Shown: positions 21,020 through 33,400 of the stretch, piece by piece
Numbering within the stretch: position 1 is the first letter of the stretch
How the letters are laid out: each line of letters starts with the position of its first letter
Source of the DNA: Medicago truncatula
Taxonomy: Eukaryota; Streptophyta; Magnoliopsida; Fabales; Fabaceae
Length of the DNA: 64,000 nt
Direction: 5' to 3'
Assembly (NCBI RefSeq): GCF_003473485.1
Contig: NC_053046.1
Coordinates: forward strand, 37,781,832 to 37,845,831
Position numbers and translations under genes: made by a program
Notes under the pieces: generated by a model
Database searches by the model: none
What the model was told of the DNA's origin: nothing
Seen by the model: the letters and a program-made list of their open reading frames with translations, nothing else

Positions 21020-22894
21020 TCATGTAAGGAGCTGATAATTCTTATCTTTGTTTGATAAAGTTTTTATACGTTGCCAGATTGTTGGACCTTCAGGATGCAT
21101 ATTCACAAAGACTTGTACAAACCGTTTTTCATCATATGAAACTATGGTACTCAAGGATAACGCATGACTTACTGCATTCCTTTCCTTCAACCACTCATAC
21201 ATTGAAACTCTTGCACTCATTCTGTCCACGTCCTGTAAAAAGTATGTTGGGTATCTCACAAGACATTCTATCGGGTAACCTAAAGTGTTTTTTAAGAAAT
21301 CAATCTTCTTTTGAATTACATTTCTCTTCAGGACTAGAATCTTAGGAACTCGCTTTACCATTCTAATCGCAGTGCTACAATCCAAACCAGCTTCTACCAG
21401 GCAATCCAATCTCTCCTGTAACTGATCACCTCTCCCTGGAAACAATTTTACTGCTTCTTCCATCTCCTCAGAGTTTTCAATATACCCAAGTTTCAGCAAG
21501 AAGGCCGTTTTCTCCAATTTACTAAGCGGGACACAATAGGATTGCCCTCCACTCCTTTTATGTTTCTGTTTACAAGCCAAACTAATAAGCTCCAATGGAT
21601 CATCGTTTATGATTCTGCATAAATCAGCTTTTGGAACTCCTAACTCCATACAAACCGCTCTATAACCTTTTATCGAATGTTTGCTCAAGATATGCATGTA
21701 GTTAGACAAAACATGTGCAATATCATCTTGTTCCATTCGAATATTATACAGAAAAGAAATAACGCTCATCAAATTTTCCACACGCTTACTCGACAACATA
21801 TCAGAATGCTCTATGAAACAAGAACAGACAACATTCACGTCAACACCCGACTTAATAAACCGACCTAAAAACAAGTACAGCTTCCTCCCTAAACCTTCCA
21901 ACAACAAATTCGGATCCACCTTGAACAAATCATACATATGTTTCTCAGAATAACCCACTTGATGAAAAAACTCTAAAGTCTCAATCATTCTTTTCCAGCT
22001 ATAAGTGTTTGAACTAGACATACAATTCACAAACCATTTACTCTCAATCCCAATTCTTTTCAACCAATCAAGAACAACAACAAACTCAGAATCAACATCA
22101 CCAACCAAAAGCAAAGGACAACAAACAAAAAGCTTGATAAGAGATGATTTACTCAAACCCAAATCTTCATAAGCTTGAAATTTCTTTTCCAAAACTCCAT
22201 TTCCATACCCAAAAATTTCTCTTGCTTCTGTATAAATCTTCGCCATTCGATTCCTCGGAACCCCATGATAACACAATACATGAAAATTATCAACTAAAAC
22301 ACTATCATCACAAAGAAAATAGCAACCTTTAGGTAGAAATTTTTCCAATTTCGTGTGATTAATTCCTAAACTCTCTAAAAAAGGTTCAAATTCGTTAATG
22401 GGGTGATACATAAGATACCTACTGAGAGCACGAAAAACGTCGCCATCGTCAGGGATGTTGATTTTGGAGATGAGGAAATCGATGAAATGTGGAGAGTTTT
22501 TGGAGATGAATTCAGCGTCAGAGAAAGTGTAGTTTTGTGTGTAGTGAAGGTATTCAAATAGAGCGCGTTGTGCTTGGATTTTCGTGGCGCGTTTGATGTA
22601 AATTGGTGGAGAAAGAGCGGGAATTTGTGTGGATTTTGAACAGTTCAAGATGGAATTTTTGAAAGAAATGGAAGAAGATGGGTTTTGGCGCAAGAAATTG
22701 GGGTTTTGGTGAGAGAAATTGGAGTTTTGGGGTGTGGAATTGGGGTTGTAGAGAAAAAAGAGGTTGAGATTATGCAGAGAAAGTGAAAGAGTTCCCATTG
22801 GGAACAAACGTTGGAAGAAGAAGACGATCTTGTTTTCCTGGGTTTTAGGGTTTTGGTGTGAAAAGAGAAAATGGGGGTCTGTAATAGAGTTCAT
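21020..22894 (-). CDS. Organellar mTERF-family protein, MTEF18-like, 624 aa, intronless
   Basis: Single long exon. After a Ser/Asn/Phe-rich N-terminus typical of an organelle transit peptide come repeated helical mTERF-like units from about residue 95 to 600 (for example VPKADLCRIINDDPLELISL, LLKLGYIENSEEMEEAV, KKIDFLKNTLGYPIECLVRYP). The C-terminal part resembles the plant MTEF18/SHOT1 subgroup as I remember it (FLLKLG...GDQLQERLDCLVEAGLD...YPTYF). Family members bind nucleic acid and modulate transcription, splicing or translation in mitochondria or plastids. The first ATG is at 22894; a second at 22798 (MGTLSLSLHN) gives 592 aa and a cleaner transit peptide and could be the true start. Exact role unknown. 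Confidence 0.88.
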   Translation of the reverse strand: MNSITDPHFLFSHQNPKTQENKIVFFFQRLFPMGTLSLSLHNLNLFFLYNPNSTPQNSNFSHQNPNFLRQNPSSSISFKNSILNCSKSTQIPALSPPIYIKRATKIQAQRALFEYLHYTQNYTFSDAEFISKNSPHFIDFLISKINIPDDGDVFRALSRYLMYHPINEFEPFLESLGINHTKLEKFLPKGCYFLCDDSVLVDNFHVLCYHGVPRNRMAKIYTEAREIFGYGNGVLEKKFQAYEDLGLSKSSLIKLFVCCPLLLVGDVDSEFVVVLDWLKRIGIESKWFVNCMSSSNTYSWKRMIETLEFFHQVGYSEKHMYDLFKVDPNLLLEGLGRKLYLFLGRFIKSGVDVNVVCSCFIEHSDMLSSKRVENLMSVISFLYNIRMEQDDIAHVLSNYMHILSKHSIKGYRAVCMELGVPKADLCRIINDDPLELISLACKQKHKRSGGQSYCVPLSKLEKTAFLLKLGYIENSEEMEEAVKLFPGRGDQLQERLDCLVEAGLDCSTAIRMVKRVPKILVLKRNVIQKKIDFLKNTLGYPIECLVRYPTYFLQDVDRMSARVSMYEWLKERNAVSHALSLSTIVSYDEKRFVQVFVNMHPEGPTIWQRIKTLSNKDKNYQLLT

Positions 22895-22977
22895 TTATTT
22901 CCTAGATCGACTACCCGTACATATATAATTAAACATAGTTTGCTAGACATATTAGCTCTCAAGCCCCAATATTCCAA

Positions 22978-23690
22978 AAATGGTGAAGTATCGTATCCTA
23001 CACGTATCCGATATCGATACGTCCCGATACGGGTATCGGAAAAATATCAGGAAATTAATATTTATTTTTTTGAAAAACAATGACCGATACGTGTCGGATA
23101 CGTCCCGATATGCGTGTCGGAGAAGTATCGGACAATTAATATTTATTTTTTTAAGGAAAAAATGACCGACACGTGTCGGATACGACTAACTTGTACTCCG
23201 ACACAGCTTACTTATACTCTGACACCTATCAAGTCTGGCAGCGCTATCAAAATCATATTGTCTCTTCTAACCTAAAAAAATAGGGTTTCTCGTCACCACA
23301 TAGCAATAGCTATTCTCTCTTCTAACCATTATCACTGATTGAATTCTACTGTTTGTTTTTAATATAAATTAGTATTAACTGTTAAGTAGTCAACATTAGA
23401 CAAAGATGTTCTTTTTTTTTTTATAGTACTTATGATGTTCTCTTTGGATGGTACTAATGATGTTTAGCTATATTCTATCTAATTTGTGCGGAAAAAATAT
23501 GTAATTGTCACTTGTTTTGATCATTTTCATTAATGTGAATGTTTGTTTATCATCATTTTTAGTTATGTTTATACATTGGGCACTTATACTATTAATTTTA
23601 AATTTAATTTTTTAATAACGTATCGAGGCCGTATCGTATCGGAATTTTGAAAATTTTCCCGTATCGCCGTATCGGTATCGGGTCTGCATA
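22978..23690. repeat. Repeat rich in GTATCGG/CCGATAC
   Basis: The left part (22984-23180) and right part (23623-23688) are packed with CGTATCGG, CGATACG and GTGTCGGATACG strings, many self-complementary, around an AT-rich middle. This looks like a non-autonomous DNA transposon with GC-rich subterminal repeats, possibly hAT, distinct from but reminiscent of the GACACG family at 28283, 57011 and 59560. No clear target duplication was found. Confidence 0.5.
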
Positions 23691-25290
23691 GCATATTAGT
23701 ACGTCGCACGAAATTAACACAACGTACGAGTGTACATGATGCATTTTATCCTAATATGAACAATTGAGTACATTATTTCACAGCCCATAAGTTAAGATAA
23801 TTAACGAAATGACGCGTATAAAGTTCATTACAATCAAAACCTTTAACGACCTTGAACATAACTCCTAGACCGTATGCTTTAACACCACTGTTCCTTGTCC
23901 TATCCATAAAACCACACCGTCGTATTCCCTTTCCCTCAAATTCAACCACTATTCATCACGATGTAGATCCAATTGGTGGTGGTGCGACGAGGTGCGGCCT
24001 CCGCATCACCTCACCTTCGGCGTCCCTCATCCTATTCGGTAGTTTGTCGTCTCAAATCAAGCATTGTTCTGGTTTGGGCTTGCTGTGGTGGGTGGCGGCG
24101 ACGTCGCTAGTGACTTTGAGAGGTTTTAGCAACACAAATTGCGGTGGGTTTTCATAGTTTGTTCCTGATGGGTGGATTTTTAGGGGTGATGGTTTGCTAT
24201 TCATGGTGGCTTTCGGAGAGGTTTTTGTGGGTGGTGGTGGTGCTTTTCGTGGAGGTGTTAGTGGTGGTTTGTGGTGGTGGATGCGAATCCGGATCTGATA
24301 ACCATATATCGATCTGGATATGTGTTGTTTTTTTAATTGGCGACCAACAGAGACGTTTCGGTTGGTGATGTCATAGTGGTGGTGCTGCTGTTTTTTTGTA
24401 AGTTTTGAATGGAGGTGATGCAGTCTACGTGTGGTGATCTTCAAATCTAAGGTCATGGTTTATGATTTTGGTGGTTGTTAGTGATGGGTATCACGAGTGG
24501 TGGTGTTTTGGTGTTGAGTTGGGAGGCGAAATGTTCAATGTCTCTTTCTCGTGTGATAGTGAGTTCGGGGGTGTGGTGATGATGATGATAAGGAGCTTAT
24601 GGGTTGTGTTGTGTTGGGGTTTTTGTGATTGTCTTCCTTGCGGGTATGGAGTTTGTGGCTGTTAGAAAAACACAGGTTGTCTGATGTTTTTGCTTGGTGG
24701 TTGTTTCCTTCCAATCCAGATTTATGTGGAGGAGTTGATGGTGGTGTGAGGTGGTGATGTAGGCCACATTTTTTGTAGTGTGAGGAGATGTCGGTGAGTC
24801 TTCAATGGTGGGTTCGATCAGAACCTTTTCATCCAGTTCGACTACTCTATTTTTCCGGTGGTTTGTCGATGTGGATCGATGGTGTTGTTGTTGTGAAGGT
24901 GGATTTTGTTGTTGCGCTGGTTGTTGTTGTTGCAAAGGTGGATTCGTTAAGGTGTCATTGATTGTTGTTGTGGCGAAGGTGGTTGTTGTTGTTTCAATCG
25001 TTATAGTTACTGGTTGTTTTTCAAAGGTTGTTCGTTGTTGTGTTGGTTTTTGACATTGTTGTTTAGGGGTTGTGCGCGAGCAGCGGAGTGTAAGTGGTGA
25101 AAGTTGTTTTTGTGTCAGCTTGTGACGTTGGTTGAGGGTTTATTTATGTATGTTGGATGAGGGTTTTGGTACAACTTTGTTTTTCTTTATATGTTGCTAC
25201 TTTATAACTTTTAGTCTAACATTCCTTGTGCTGGTTAGGATTCATTCTGATTTTAATAAATTCAATTTTGGTTTCTTCGAAAAAAAAATA
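23691..25290 (+). mobile_element. Probable LINE 3' region ending in an A tail
   Basis: A GT-rich stretch (about 24100-25060, many GTGGTGG runs) is followed by TTAGGATTCATTCTGATTTT, AATAAATTC and a run of nine A at 25281-25289, resembling the transcript tail of a plant LINE. TCATTAC occurs before (near 23823) and just after it (near 25296), a weak candidate target duplication. ORFs here are short and repetitive. The start is approximate. An expressed noncoding gene is an alternative. Confidence 0.4.
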
Positions 25291-25424
25291 TTACATCATT
25301 ACTATTTAACTGTACCAGCAGTTTGGGTGTTATAAAATGGGCATTGTATAAAAAAAACATAAATAATCTACGCAAATAATGACTAATCATAGAACCTCAA
25401 TATAGGTAAGTCTTAACATATGAC

Positions 25425-25530
25425 AAAACAATATACATGCACAACCATGAATGGGCATCATATCCTACTTCTGTGATAAAACAATATACATGCACAACCA
25501 TGAATGTGCATCATATCCTACTTCTGTTTC
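25425..25530. repeat. Tandem duplication, two 53-bp units
   Basis: The unit starting AAAACAATATACATGC at 25425 is repeated from 25478 with very few differences (ATGGGCATC against ATGTGCATC). A simple local duplication. Confidence 0.85.
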
Positions 25531-26124
25531 CACCTCATAAAATCATTTTCAAAGTATTTATATCAGCTAATAGTGGCTTTAATAGTTGGAATTGTCTTCG
25601 ACACTTTCAAACAATCAAAATAATATATGATTGGAAATGATTTTAATTATTGTACCAAGTATGTATATGAACCTGAAGATTTATAGCTATAGATTTGAAA
25701 GACAATGATTGATATAATTTAGGTCTTTGTAAAATTTATAGCTTCAGGTTAATATACATTGACCTAATTGTAAAATTGAAAGAAAAAAAATATAAAGTAT
25801 AAATAAACTTTAAGTTAGTAAAAACATTATATATGCTTGTGAGAAATTATTAAAGAAAAAGACTATAAGCTTGTGAGAAATTAATGTGACCAAACAAGTT
25901 TTTTATGATATATACATTCGATATCACTATTATAAATACCAGTAGAAGAGAAATGTTAACTAGTGGTTCGGGCACTAACTAAGGACTTTAAATAGTAACT
26001 TTTTTTATTTTATTTTTTATTTTTATAAAAGTTTGTGTAATTAGTACATTGAAAATTGAAAACTTTGATATTTTTGAAGAATAATTATTTAATTTAGAAT
26101 GTTTAAAAAGTATCCGGAGACACG
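25531..26124. other. Intergenic, AT-rich
   Basis: No gene. Around 25954-25980 the hairpin-like GTTAACTAGTGGTTCGGGCAC, then TAACTAA, resembles the palindromic tip of the 20514 MITE and may be a decayed relative. Confidence 0.4.
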
Positions 26125-27110
26125 CATTAAGACCATTTACAATGGTTTCAACACCCAACACACACTTTTTTATTTTCCCAACACTCCACATCATTTTCTC
26201 TCTTTTCCACCTAATAATTCAACACTCATTCAACTTTTAGACTCTTCAATGATTTTTTTTTTTAAAACATTCAACACTCTACCCACCACTTTTTATTTCA
26301 TATTCTTATTTAATTTTATAGTTTTGTTTTTATGATTACATAAAATTACAATTATCGATTATAATTAAATTAAAATAATAAACACTTAACAATTTATGTT
26401 TTAGATTTTTGTAAAAAAAAAAAATTATTTAAAAAATTTATTTATATTTTCTTATCTTATATTCATGCCACCAAGAGTTATTTTTGTTAAAAATTCGGAA
26501 AATTCAGGTGCACCAACACTCGGAACATTTTCATTCCCCATTGACATATCAACATTAAACAGGGATGTTTGAGATAGATATCCCATCATAGATCCATAAT
26601 ATGGTTAAAGTTTGGAACAGAGGATGATTGATTGAAATTTGGTGCAAAACCAAAATTAGGTCTATTTTGAGGACGTAGGTTGAAAAATTAATTTGAATTT
26701 TGATAATTGTTGGGAGTTTGATAGCTAAATGGATAATTAGAAGTATTCTAGACGTTGAAAGGATTATTATTGGAATCCATTTCACTAAAAAGAAGATTAA
26801 AACTTCAAAAGAAAAGCTAATAGAAAGATCATAATATCAAGATAGTGAAAAACTTCATTTTTTTCTGTGTTCAAATAAAAAAATTGATTTGCAATGAAAT
26901 AATTGAGTTCAAATAATTAAGATGAGATAAATTTAGCCTCAATCAGCAATCGCCACCAATTCATTGTTATCCAACCACCTCTTATCTCTCCGCGTCTGGC
27001 CCACGCCCACTCGCGCTTGTCTGGCGCGCATCATGCGCTCTTTCATCCAATCATAGCGCACCGCGTGGCCTGCATTTCATGGAAGTTTGCATCATTCAAC
27101 TAATTGAGTG
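26125..27110 (-). mobile_element. Decayed PIF/Harbinger relic with start of its SANT/Myb-like ORF
   Basis: From the ATG at 26780 on the minus strand the frame reads MDSNNNPFN, stop, NTSNYPFSYQTPNNYQN, stop, then NRPNFGFAPNFNQSS. This Asn/Pro/Phe-rich start is typical of the Myb/SANT-like protein of plant PIF/Harbinger elements. Upstream (26960-27095) is a GC-rich stretch (TGGCCCACGCCCACTCGCGC) unlike its neighbours. At the other end lies GACCATTTACAATGG, a tip-like string. Two in-frame stops and a frameshift kill the ORF, and no DDE transposase is left. Ends approximate. Confidence 0.55.
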
Positions 27111-27446
27111 CTTTTATCACCTTTCTGAATCACTCTCAAAAATATATCCCTCTAAAAAAAATAAAAATATAGACCATATATATCAAATTTTGATTTTTGT
27201 TTATAATAACAATCCTGTGGTATAAATTTATAAGCTGTAAGTTCAAAAATCTAGCATCCTGAAACTGAGCTTATGAATTATTGATCATGTAAAAAATTTG
27301 TATATTGAGTGACTCATCCATAAGTCGAAGTTTTTTTGATCACCGTCGGGTTCCAAAAACATCTAAAAACTGAAAAAGTCCATAATCAAGTCCAAACAAA
27401 AACCACCACACTCAATCACTCTCTCCACCATCACCGCCGTTGCTCC

Positions 27447-30400
27447 ATGGAATCTCTCTTCAACACACTCAACATTCGCGATCTTCTCTCCGCACAAGAT
27501 CTCTCCGACCAAAACTCCCCTCTCTCCGCCCCCGATCTCCGCCTCCTCATCGACCGCGTCGACTCCCACTCTCACCAGATCCGATCCCAAGTCCAATCTT
27601 ACCTCGCTTCTCACCACGATGATTTCGCAAATCTCTTCTCCCTCTGCAACGACGCCGTTTCACAGACCGTTAAAGTCTCCGATGACCTCGACACCGTCCT
27701 AAGGCTGGTATTGTAGAGAATAACATCACTAAATTTCTATAGAGATTGAGATTAATTTTTATTAACTGACAGTGTAAAATATTTTACACATGCAACAATA
27801 AAAAACATGTCAAATCAGTTTTGTAGAGATATTTTATCAACTAACCTAAAAATGTGGCGTCATGATGAAGTGATTTGATTGGTTGCATGTGTAAAAAAGT
27901 TTTACACTGTCGATGCATATCAGTTTAACCTATAAAATATATCTCATATAATTTCTGCAACTAAAAACACTATCAGGTATCAGAGCGGCCAGCGGATGTG
28001 GAGGTGAGGGAGGTTGTGGAGGAGATGAAGGGGAAAAGTGAGGAGTTGAAGGTGAAGAGAGAGTTGTTAGGGTTGGTGGGAGTGATTGTAGGGTTGAATG
28101 AGAGGTTGGAGAGTGTGAAGGAAGAGTTGAAGAGTGGGAAGTTGAAGGTTGCTGCGGAAGGGTTGAAGGAGTTGAAGGTGGCGTTGAGAATTGGGGAGGA
28201 AGATGAACGAGAGCCGTTGGTGTATGGGTTGTTGAGAAATGAATGGTCTCAGTGCTTTGAAGAGGTACTATTTTTTTTTAATCTATGAAGCACTGATTTA
28301 GACACCCGACACGACACTCTGACATGTTGACACCGATAGTAGTTTAAGAAAATGACATAATTGAACGTAATGACATGTGTTGATGTCGGATACTGGACAC
28401 TCCTTTGATCAGAAATGTCGGTGCTACAGAGGATTTAATGCATTTAGTTTGTATTTCATTGCAATGTATGTAGGAATTTAATTGGCGTTTATGATTTAAA
28501 TGTGAAAGATGAAACTGTAATTGGTATTGGTGACAATTTGTCTGTAGAGTTTTTTGTTTGTATTGAATAAAATTATGTGATTGGGATTTGGAATTATGCA
28601 CTGGAATGGTTAAAGGAGATTTTGAATTTGTTTGAAATAGAAGGAATTGCATTTAGGGTTGGTGCATGAATAGGTACAATGAACAAAGAAAGATTAATAG
28701 CTTGGGACTTTATTTTTCATTTTATTCTGTTTCCTCTTCAAACAGATAAGTACTAAGTTATTTCGAAAGAGAATGCTAATACCCCTATGGATACTGTTGA
28801 TCTGGGAGTTCTTCTGATCTCCTAATCTTTTGTTTGGCGTGAATTCATTTAAGTATTTTTTTATAAAGCATCAAGATATAGGTGAAAAGAAGCCAACTAA
28901 GTAATCACTACCAACCATTTGCAGCATACCTAATTTATTTGAAAAAATAGAAAAAAGAACAAGAACAAGCATGGGGGACTAAGCGAAAACCCATGCCAAG
29001 AATATTTGAACCGGTAGCTCAGATGACCTTACCAATCACGATAAAAATCTTCCCTAATAAATCCAAGAATAGAATCCCGCTAAGTTTAACCCTTGAATTG
29101 AGCAGTGTTGTCAAATATCCGCCATGGCAGATATCTGTGGCGGTTTTTGGGCTCTCTGCCACACCCAATTTCGGCTGATACGGCGAGAATTTTCACCATA
29201 AACCGATAAGATGGCGTCACAAAGTGGCTGGTATGGAGGTGTTTCGGTTCTCCGACATGGACCGCCATTCGCCATCGAGAACATGGGATTGAACCCCAAA
29301 GGAAGCCAACTCATCTTCACAATCATTCCTTTAGTATTTTAATAAGTAGTAGCTATATGATAATCAACTGTGTAGGGAACTCGTGCAGGGGTAGAGTCAA
29401 CAGCACTTTGCTTCCCAAACAAAAATGTTTAAAGTCGTATCTTTCTCCCTTTTCAAAGCATATGACACATTATCAACAAAACATTTATATAAATGTGTAA
29501 TTGTAACATAAGGAAACATGAGGCTGGCGTATGCAAAAAATACCAGCAGGGCTGGAGTTCCCTTAACCATCAATCTACCTTCTCCCCTGAAGTTTTGGCG
29601 TGATGTATTTTCCAAACAATTAGCCCATAATTGCTTTAATGATGATTGTTGAATTATATTTTCGCCGATATGTGTAACAGTATAATCAATGCATATTATT
29701 TGTGCCATAGAAATGATGATGGGATAAGTTATGATTTTTATTGAGTTTGTGATTGTTTTTAGAGGAATTCGATTTGGGTTTGTAGATTCAAGAGGTCCTC
29801 GTGAAGTTTATGGAAAAAGCTGTGCGATTTGACGGGGACTTGAATCAAATAGAAGTCAAGTATCAATTAGAAGTTCATAATTTGAGTGGGGTTCAGTTAC
29901 AAATGGTTTTGGAAGCAATGGAGGTAAGTTAATTTATCACAATTTTACAACTGTGATGTTGTAAATTTAGAAAATTGTGAATTCAGATGTATTTATTTGC
30001 ATTTCTTCTAATAGTTGACTTTTTAGGTGGTTGGTATTCTAGAGTATGGGCTTGCTAAAGTTGCTGATTTAATGATCAAGTATGTCATCACTCCTTTCAT
30101 TAATCGTGGACAACCTCTTTCATTTCTAGAGGAATCAAATCAAGATTCAGCCTTACTGAAGATAGTTCCATCACCAGATAGTAAGGTGAATGTAATGTGT
30201 TAGGGTCTTGTAATCAATTTATTTTGTCATGCTTCACTGTTTTATGACACAGACCACCCCTAGGGAAGGTTTTATTGCTTGTATGTGTTATTGATCTTAT
30301 TCTTAGGGTCTTGGCTTCTATAAAAATAGCAGAATTATGGATGTTGATTTGAAAATTAATAGTTAGATTACAACAGTTTCATTTTTGTTGTATAGATGCA

Positions 30401-33400
30401 TGCATTTTTATTACAATATCAACCATTGATTGGGTTTATTACTCTGTACTTTACCCTCCAAATTGAATGTTGCATTTGAAGTAGCAAAATCCTCTTAGAT
30501 ATTATCATCAGTTCTTTTTGTTGATAGGTTTTCTGAGGTCACCTAGGAATCATTGTCATTTTGCTGCTATTTTGTTCCTAAATATCTGATTTTCATTTTG
30601 CAGCTTGAGTATTTGGATGGGGAGCTTCTGTATTCAGGGATTGTGCTCTTTATCAAATTTATTTATAGAAGTATTTGCTTCCAGAACAGTTCTTGGATCC
30701 GATCTTTTGGACGTTTGACATGGCCTAGGATATCAGAGCTAATAATATCAAGCTTTCTTTCAAAGGTTTGTTTGAAGTTCTATGCTATAACAAACGTGGT
30801 TATACATAGACCGTGTCCATGCATTGCATCCTGTGCTACAAAACAAGTCTAAGAATATGTAACCACAAATATGATGTTTCATTGATTTCAGTTGAATTTT
30901 AATTAAATGCTACTGTAACTAATAATATGCAAGCTTACATGTCTTCTTCAATCTCAACCAACAAAATAAGTGCTTGTTGGATTAGTCAATCCCTGACAAT
31001 GTTATAATCTAGGAGAATTACTTGGTGGTTAGTACTGTGTCTAGAAACCAGAAAGAAACTGAGTATTTTAAAATTGCCTATCCATATAGTCACTCAAGAT
31101 GTCTGATTTCAGGTTGTTCCAACAGATGCATCAAAACTACCTGACTTTCAGAAAATTATCAAATGTACATCTGATTTTGAAACGGATTTAAAAGAGCTTA
31201 TGTTCATTTCGCCATCAGATGACAAGGATAACAGGCTGAGCAATTTTGCTGAAAATGTTGAGGTTCACTTCGCATTTAAGAAAAAGACAGAGATCTTGGC
31301 TAAAGCTAGAGATCTGCTCCTAGAATGTGACTTTTCCATTCCTCAAGTGAGTTTTCACTTTTCAGACTGGAAAAATTCTTCTGTCGCTGTTAGTATTTGT
31401 AGTTGTTAATGAAGAATTGCTGCAGGAGTATACAAGGGATGGTTCTATTTGGAAGAACGATGGAACTTCTATCCTGTCATCCAGCCATGTGGTAGATTTG
31501 ATTTTCTTATCAGAGAGGTGTTTGGTATCCAAAGCAGCCAAACAATTGATGGAACTAATTCATCAAACACTGCAGGTATACGATCCAGAATAATGAATAT
31601 TTACAACACCCAATTGCAATCCAGTTTTTTCCTATAGATGAAATTCTCAATTGGGCCTAACTTTAAACATTTCTACTTGTTATATAACTGAAAAATTCAA
31701 AGGAAAGTAGAAGAAAGAATTAGCATTTTTTAACCTGTTAGTTTTAAAACTTGTAGAATCAGAATCTTGAGGTAGTGGTCATTGACAAAGATCTGTGAAT
31801 GGTAGACACCAATGTGATGAAAAAATACTATTGTTGCAGTGAGTACAATAATAGTATACACCCTGCCGGTGATATACCAAGCAGAGGTCTTAATTGTGGT
31901 GATTTGTGAACGTGATGATTTTTAGCCTGACTTTGATCCTCCTATTTACACTAACTTTTGACCTAGTAAGACGTGCAACGGCTCTGCGGTTAACCTCGGA
32001 CGTGGGCTGCCAGATCCCCCTTTTCCCGGGATCGTGGCAGGTGGTCTTTATCTGAGCTCCCCCTCCTTCGTGCCTACTCCCTTGTGCAAATGCACATGTT
32101 TCCTATGGGGACTTAGTCAAAGTACAACGCGTACCATAATTTTTCATCGGATAAGGGTAGCTGAAACCCACTGCTAATGACCCTTTACCGAGATCCCCTT
32201 TTAACATACTCAGCTCGTCAACGTGCCGAGCACGTGGCCAGTTCGTTTATCTTCATTCAAGCTGTCACATGTCTCTCATGTGACTCTGAAATATTGGGCT
32301 AAATTTATGTGACAGTCCACAGCCCTCCAAGCACGAGGCCTGTAAGGGCGAAATGATTAAATTACTTCTTATTATGGAGGTCCAATTATCATTGCACTTA
32401 GATTTAACATTTTCATTGCACTTAGATTTAACATTTTCTTTAATTAGAGATTTATACTGTTTTTACATTAGCATGAAACTGCTGCTTGGACCATATTATT
32501 CACCTTACAAGCTCACATGACATTTCCTGTAATGATGTCATTTTCAAATATGAAGACTGGACATAGTTATTTTGAGATTAGGTTCTTTAATGATATATAT
32601 GATGTCATTTCCTGTAAGCTCACATGACAAGCTCACTATTCTTTCCATCGACTATATATATTATTTAATTTATGATATGACCGATTATCTCATTGGCTAA
32701 AATATGAATTATTTATTAAATACTCTTGGAATGAAATATAAGAAAATATCAACAACTTCTCTCCGATTTAATGATAGCATCTCTAGAGTACTCCTCATTT
32801 AATTTAACTATTTGTATTTTCAATGAACCAATCTAGTATTAGTCATGGAGGGTAACTTAGACAATTGGCTCAATTTTTTTATTGAGATTGTACATGTTAA
32901 TTGTGTTCAACTACATTTCTTAACATGCGTAATATAGTCCATTTTTGCTTATATTTCATTCTGGAAGGAGTGTTTAGTATAAGTAAATTGAATATGATTT
33001 TCAAACAAAAAAAATATGGTTGAATGAAGTAAAGTTAATAATATAGTAGAAAGAAAGCTGGGCATACTTATGAAGTTCTGGAGAAAGTGAAAATAATAGT
33101 AATACTGTAAGAGTAACTGTTTGCTTCTTGAATATACGCTTGATACTATTGTTTTAATTTACATTCACATAAATATTTTCGGTTAATTGACCTTGCTAGA
33201 TTTGAAAGAAACTGAAAAAGTGTTTGGGCAGATAAAATCTGAGATCTTAACATTGAGTTTGACAACGAAATGATATATTGATTGATTTGGTAAAATACAT
33301 GATTGCGTGTGTAGGGATCAAGAGTTCAGATGCTAAAGTGGATTTTGTTACAACAGTAACAGAACGTGCTGGGTCAGCATAATCTGTTGTCACTTGTTAC

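Noticed and set aside
24144-25060. Gly/Val-rich coding gene in the GT-rich stretch
   Set aside because: All frames are repetitive because of GTGGTGG runs; stops interrupt and the block ends in a LINE-like tail.
25425-25530. CRISPR-like direct repeat
   Set aside because: Only two adjacent units without spacers, in plant nuclear DNA; it is a simple tandem duplication.
27336-27446. Upstream in-frame extension of COG5 from an earlier ATG
   Set aside because: The extension reads MITVGFQKHLKT..., unlike the COG5 start, and is CA-rich leader-like sequence; MESLFNTLN at 27447 fits the family.
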